Part shown: positions 7,503-8,666 of the stretch, one piece after another
How the letters are laid out: each line of letters opens with the position of its first letter
How positions within the stretch are numbered: position 1 is the stretch's first letter
Assembly (NCBI GenBank): GCA_030641465.1
Contig: DAOWHK010000087.1
Coordinates: forward strand, 1 to 8,666
Source of the DNA: Parachlamydiales bacterium
GTDB taxonomy: Bacteria; Chlamydiota; Chlamydiia; Chlamydiales; Simkaniaceae
DNA length: 8,666 nt
Direction of reading: 5' to 3'
Position numbers and translations under genes: made by a program
Notes under the pieces: generated by a model
Databases searched by the model: none
Seen by the model: only the letters and a program-made list of their open reading frames with translations
What the model was told of the DNA's origin: nothing

Positions 7503-8312
7503 GTGAATTTTACACGAGAACCAATTATTGAGACGATTATTTCGCCAAAAGATGGTTACAAGATCATTGTAAGGAATTCTTCCCTTGAAAGTCATGAAGA
7601 GTATTCGGTGGATGCTATAGAAGTCGTGTCTTTTGGAAAGTCTTTTTTCTTTCGATCATTAGAAAGACCGAAATCTTTTTTAGTACCCGTCGAGAAGTAC
7701 GAAATCGTAGAAACTAAAGAGACCAGAATGGTCATAAAAAAAGCTGTAGTAGAAAAATCGATTAAGATTGCAGGCGGAAAAACACCAAATATTTCTACAA
7801 AGCAAACTGTAGCTGAAAAAGCAGAAGATGGGCAGAAAAAAGATCGTAGAAAATCTAAGAAAAAGCCCACAGAAAAAGCACCACCCAAAGACAAAAAAAT
7901 ACAAGAGACGAATAAAGCTCTCGAAGGAGGTAGTAAAAAGGATGAAGTTAAAGTTTCATCCTCTGGATACAGGTCCTTACTCCCCCCCCCAAAGAGTCTC
8001 ATCTCAGAAAATATGGAGCGGTATAAGAATATTGAAAATACTGCAGGCATTATTCCTTCCAAAAAAGTAGAGCCTATAGTCGAAAGTCCAACAGAGGAAT
8101 TGTTGCAAGAGGAAATTGCGCCAGCTTTTTCTTTCGATGAAGCGGTAGAAGCAAAAGAAGAATTGATTGTTCCAATGCCATCTCTTGAAGAGGAGTTGCC
8201 CTTTACCCCTCCGTTTGCTGAAACGGAAGAAGTGGATCAAGGCCTTTTAAATAAAGAAGAGGAACCAAGTTCTCTAGAAGAAAAAAAAAATGAAGGCTAC
8301 TCAATCGAGTAG
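7503..8312 (+). CDS. Conserved chlamydial hypothetical protein with low-complexity tail
   Basis: I recall the gene after gapA in Chlamydia trachomatis (CT504) as a hypothetical protein with a similar N-terminus, but no database was consulted. The 269-residue product starts at GTG 7503, with GGAAAAG just upstream; the nearby ATG at 7491 meets a stop after two more codons. Residues about 1-85 look folded and contain YSVDAIEVVSFGKSFFFRSL and a PKSFLVPVEKYEI segment. Residues about 108-145 are lysine-rich (QKKDRRKSKKKPTEK), and the region from about 185 to the end is strongly acidic with prolines. No signal peptide or membrane segment is seen. The function is unknown; the charge pattern suggests a disordered tail that could bind protein or nucleic acid. 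A C9 run encodes residues 160-163 and an A10 run lies near the end. The gene sits 48 bases after gapA without a clear promoter of its own, so co-transcription is likely. Confidence 0.85.
   Translation: MNFTREPIIETIISPKDGYKIIVRNSSLESHEEYSVDAIEVVSFGKSFFFRSLERPKSFLVPVEKYEIVETKETRMVIKKAVVEKSIKIAGGKTPNISTKQTVAEKAEDGQKKDRRKSKKKPTEKAPPKDKKIQETNKALEGGSKKDEVKVSSSGYRSLLPPPKSLISENMERYKNIENTAGIIPSKKVEPIVESPTEELLQEEIAPAFSFDEAVEAKEELIVPMPSLEEELPFTPPFAETEEVDQGLLNKEEEPSSLEEKKNEGYSIE
7982..7990 (+). repeat. C9 homopolymer within the hypothetical gene
   Basis: Nine consecutive cytosines in AT-rich DNA encode the end of Leu160 and Pro161-163. Losing one C would shift the frame to a stop ending at 8070 (about 188 residues); gaining one would stop at 8024-8026 (about 174 residues). 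Either removes the acidic tail. Poly-C tracts are known slip sites for phase variation in chlamydial membrane-protein genes; use here is inference. Confidence 0.8.
8281..8290 (+). repeat. A10 homopolymer near the end of the hypothetical gene
   Basis: Ten adenines (within codons for Glu, Lys, Lys and Asn) lie 20 bases before the TAG stop. A slip would change only the last few residues or extend the protein, so the effect would be small. It may simply reflect AT-rich lysine and glutamate codons. Confidence 0.6.
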
Positions 8313-8323
8313 TACTTGATGCA

Positions 8324-8365
8324 AAACTCTCTTTAGAGCTAGAATATTATCTCTAAAGAGAGTTT
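8324..8365 (+). terminator. Perfect 15-bp hairpin between hypothetical gene and tRNA-Leu
   Basis: The arms 8324-8338 (AAACTCTCTTTAGAG) and 8351-8365 are exact reverse complements around a 12-base loop. The downstream arm ends in TTT, and A-rich bases precede the left arm, so it could stop transcription from either side, though the U tail is short. It begins 11 bases after the stop codon and ends two bases before the mature tRNA 5' end. A role in tRNA 5' processing or in separating the two units is an alternative. Confidence 0.65.
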
Positions 8366-8367
8366 AT

Positions 8368-8451
8368 GCTCGGATGGTGGAATTGGTAGACACAAGGGAC
8401 TTAAAATCCCTTGACCGCAAGGTCGTGCAGGTTCGATTCCTGTTCCGAGCA
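8368..8451 (+). tRNA. tRNA-Leu, anticodon UAA
   Basis: The 84-nt sequence folds as a class II tRNA. The acceptor stem GCTCGGA (8368-8374) pairs with TCCGAGC (8444-8450), with discriminator A at 8451. The anticodon stem AGGGA/TCCCT encloses the loop CTTAAAA, giving the anticodon TAA at 8402-8404, which reads UUA (and UUG by wobble). A long variable arm GACC-GCAA-GGTC follows, and the T arm contains GTTCGATT. The long variable arm, the D-arm sequence TGGTGGAATTGGTAGACA and the A discriminator fit leucine. The CCA end is not encoded. UUA is expected to be a common leucine codon in this AT-rich genome. Confidence 0.97.
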
Positions 8452-8466
8452 ACTAAATTATTATGA

Positions 8467-8496
8467 CTTAGGTTGGAATCAGCCTAAGCCATTTTT
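8467..8496 (+). terminator. Rho-independent terminator after tRNA-Leu
   Basis: CTTAGGTT (8467-8474) pairs with AGCCTAAG (8481-8488), with one G-U pair, around the six-base loop GGAATC. It is followed two bases later by ATTTTT (8491-8496). Its position 15 bases after the tRNA makes it the likely end of the tRNA transcript. Confidence 0.75.
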
Positions 8497-8510
8497 GTAG
8501 AGGTCGATTT

Positions 8511-8529
8511 TGTCCAACCCCTGTCCAAC
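8511..8529. repeat. Two TGTCCAAC direct repeats, 11-bp period
   Basis: TGTCCAAC occurs at 8511-8518 and 8522-8529, spaced one helical turn apart, about 40 bases before the start codon of the next gene. The inverse GTTGGA also occurs at 8472-8477 inside the tRNA terminator. An operator for the next gene is possible; so is chance or a remnant of recombination. No well-matched promoter boxes were found beside it. Confidence 0.4.
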
Positions 8530-8569
8530 TTTTCTGACGAAGAGGAAGCGCTACTAAGAAGGAGAATCT

Positions 8570-8666
8570 ATGAATCGAGGATTATTCAACCAGGCGAGAG
8601 CTTTCATTTTGACCCTGACTATATTTGTCATTGCGGGTACCTCATTGTCCGGGAACGGATTGGTGA
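8570..8666 (+). CDS. Unidentified exported or membrane protein, N-terminal end only
   Basis: An open frame of 32 codons runs from ATG 8570 to the window edge without a stop. The ribosome binding site AAGGAG (8559-8564) is close to ideal and five bases before the ATG, which supports a real gene despite the short visible length. The visible protein has a short basic start (Arg3, Arg10) and then a hydrophobic stretch ARAFILTLTIFVIAGTSLSG (about residues 9-28). This fits a Sec signal peptide with a possible cleavage site near GTSLSG, or a membrane anchor. There is no lipobox cysteine in view. I do not recognise the family. By rough count the 97 bases are about 45% GC, higher than the genes before it. 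Confidence 0.6.
   Translation, partial: MNRGLFNQARAFILTLTIFVIAGTSLSGNGLV

Noticed and set aside
7592..8062. 156-codon open frame on the minus strand
   Set aside because: It lies entirely opposite the hypothetical gene, is rich in Phe and Ser as expected from the complement of Lys/Glu codons, and has no supporting context.
7828..8070. 80-codon out-of-frame + strand frame within the hypothetical gene
   Set aside because: It is only the alternate frame of the lysine-rich region. It matters solely as the frame entered after loss of one C in the C9 tract.
8316..8350. TTGATG and TATTAT as a tRNA-Leu promoter
   Set aside because: The boxes are 23 bp apart, too far for a sigma70 promoter, and TATTAT sits in the hairpin loop.
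8471..8519. GGTTGGA pairing with TCCAACC as an antiterminator for the tRNA terminator
   Set aside because: The second segment lies downstream of the T run, so it would be transcribed too late to prevent termination.

Overview
The window is AT-rich bacterial DNA carrying the distal half of the S10/spc/alpha ribosomal-protein supercluster: rplF (tail only), rplR, rpsE, rplO, secY, rpsM, rpsK, rpoA and rplQ. These are followed by a small metal-dependent hydrolase, gapA, a hypothetical gene, a tRNA-Leu gene and the start of an unidentified exported or membrane protein. Every gene is on the + strand. The order suggests the phylum Chlamydiota: there is no rpmD between rpsE and rplO, no adk/map/infA/rpmJ between secY and rpsM, gapA lies downstream of rplQ, and a conserved chlamydial-type hypothetical gene follows gapA. 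Because a hydrolase gene and repeat elements sit between rplQ and gapA, where Chlamydiaceae have the two genes adjacent, I favour an environmental (Parachlamydiales-type) lineage. That placement is inference from gene order and recalled homology; no search was run.

Positions 2-2813 form a tight translation unit from rplF to secY. ShineDalgarno-spaced junctions and a 4-bp ATGA overlap (rpsE/rplO) point to co-transcription. A 123-bp gap (2814-2936) then holds a near-consensus sigma70-type promoter that probably gives rpsM-rpsK-rpoA-rplQ (and the hydrolase) their own start. rpoA/rplQ overlap by ATGA, and the hydrolase frame opens inside the end of rplQ.

Positions 6008-6449 contain no gene. They hold two consecutive large imperfect palindromes (6012-6174 and 6195-6359). 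Their arms are unrelated in sequence, but both end in TATA, both centre on a short perfect hairpin with an AC spacer, and both have a related GTCGCTC-TCC flank. They look like non-autonomous palindromic mobile elements, and may also act as terminators for the upstream operon. A good promoter for gapA follows immediately.

After gapA, the hypothetical gene (7503-8312) has a conserved-looking N-terminal part and a long charged low-complexity tail. The tail is interrupted by a C9 homopolymer, where a slip would truncate the protein, and it also contains an A10 tract. A perfect 15-bp hairpin separates this gene from tRNA-Leu(UAA) by two bases. The tRNA is followed by its own terminator, a pair of TGTCCAAC direct repeats, and a new gene with a strong ribosome binding site and a hydrophobic N-terminus that runs off the window.
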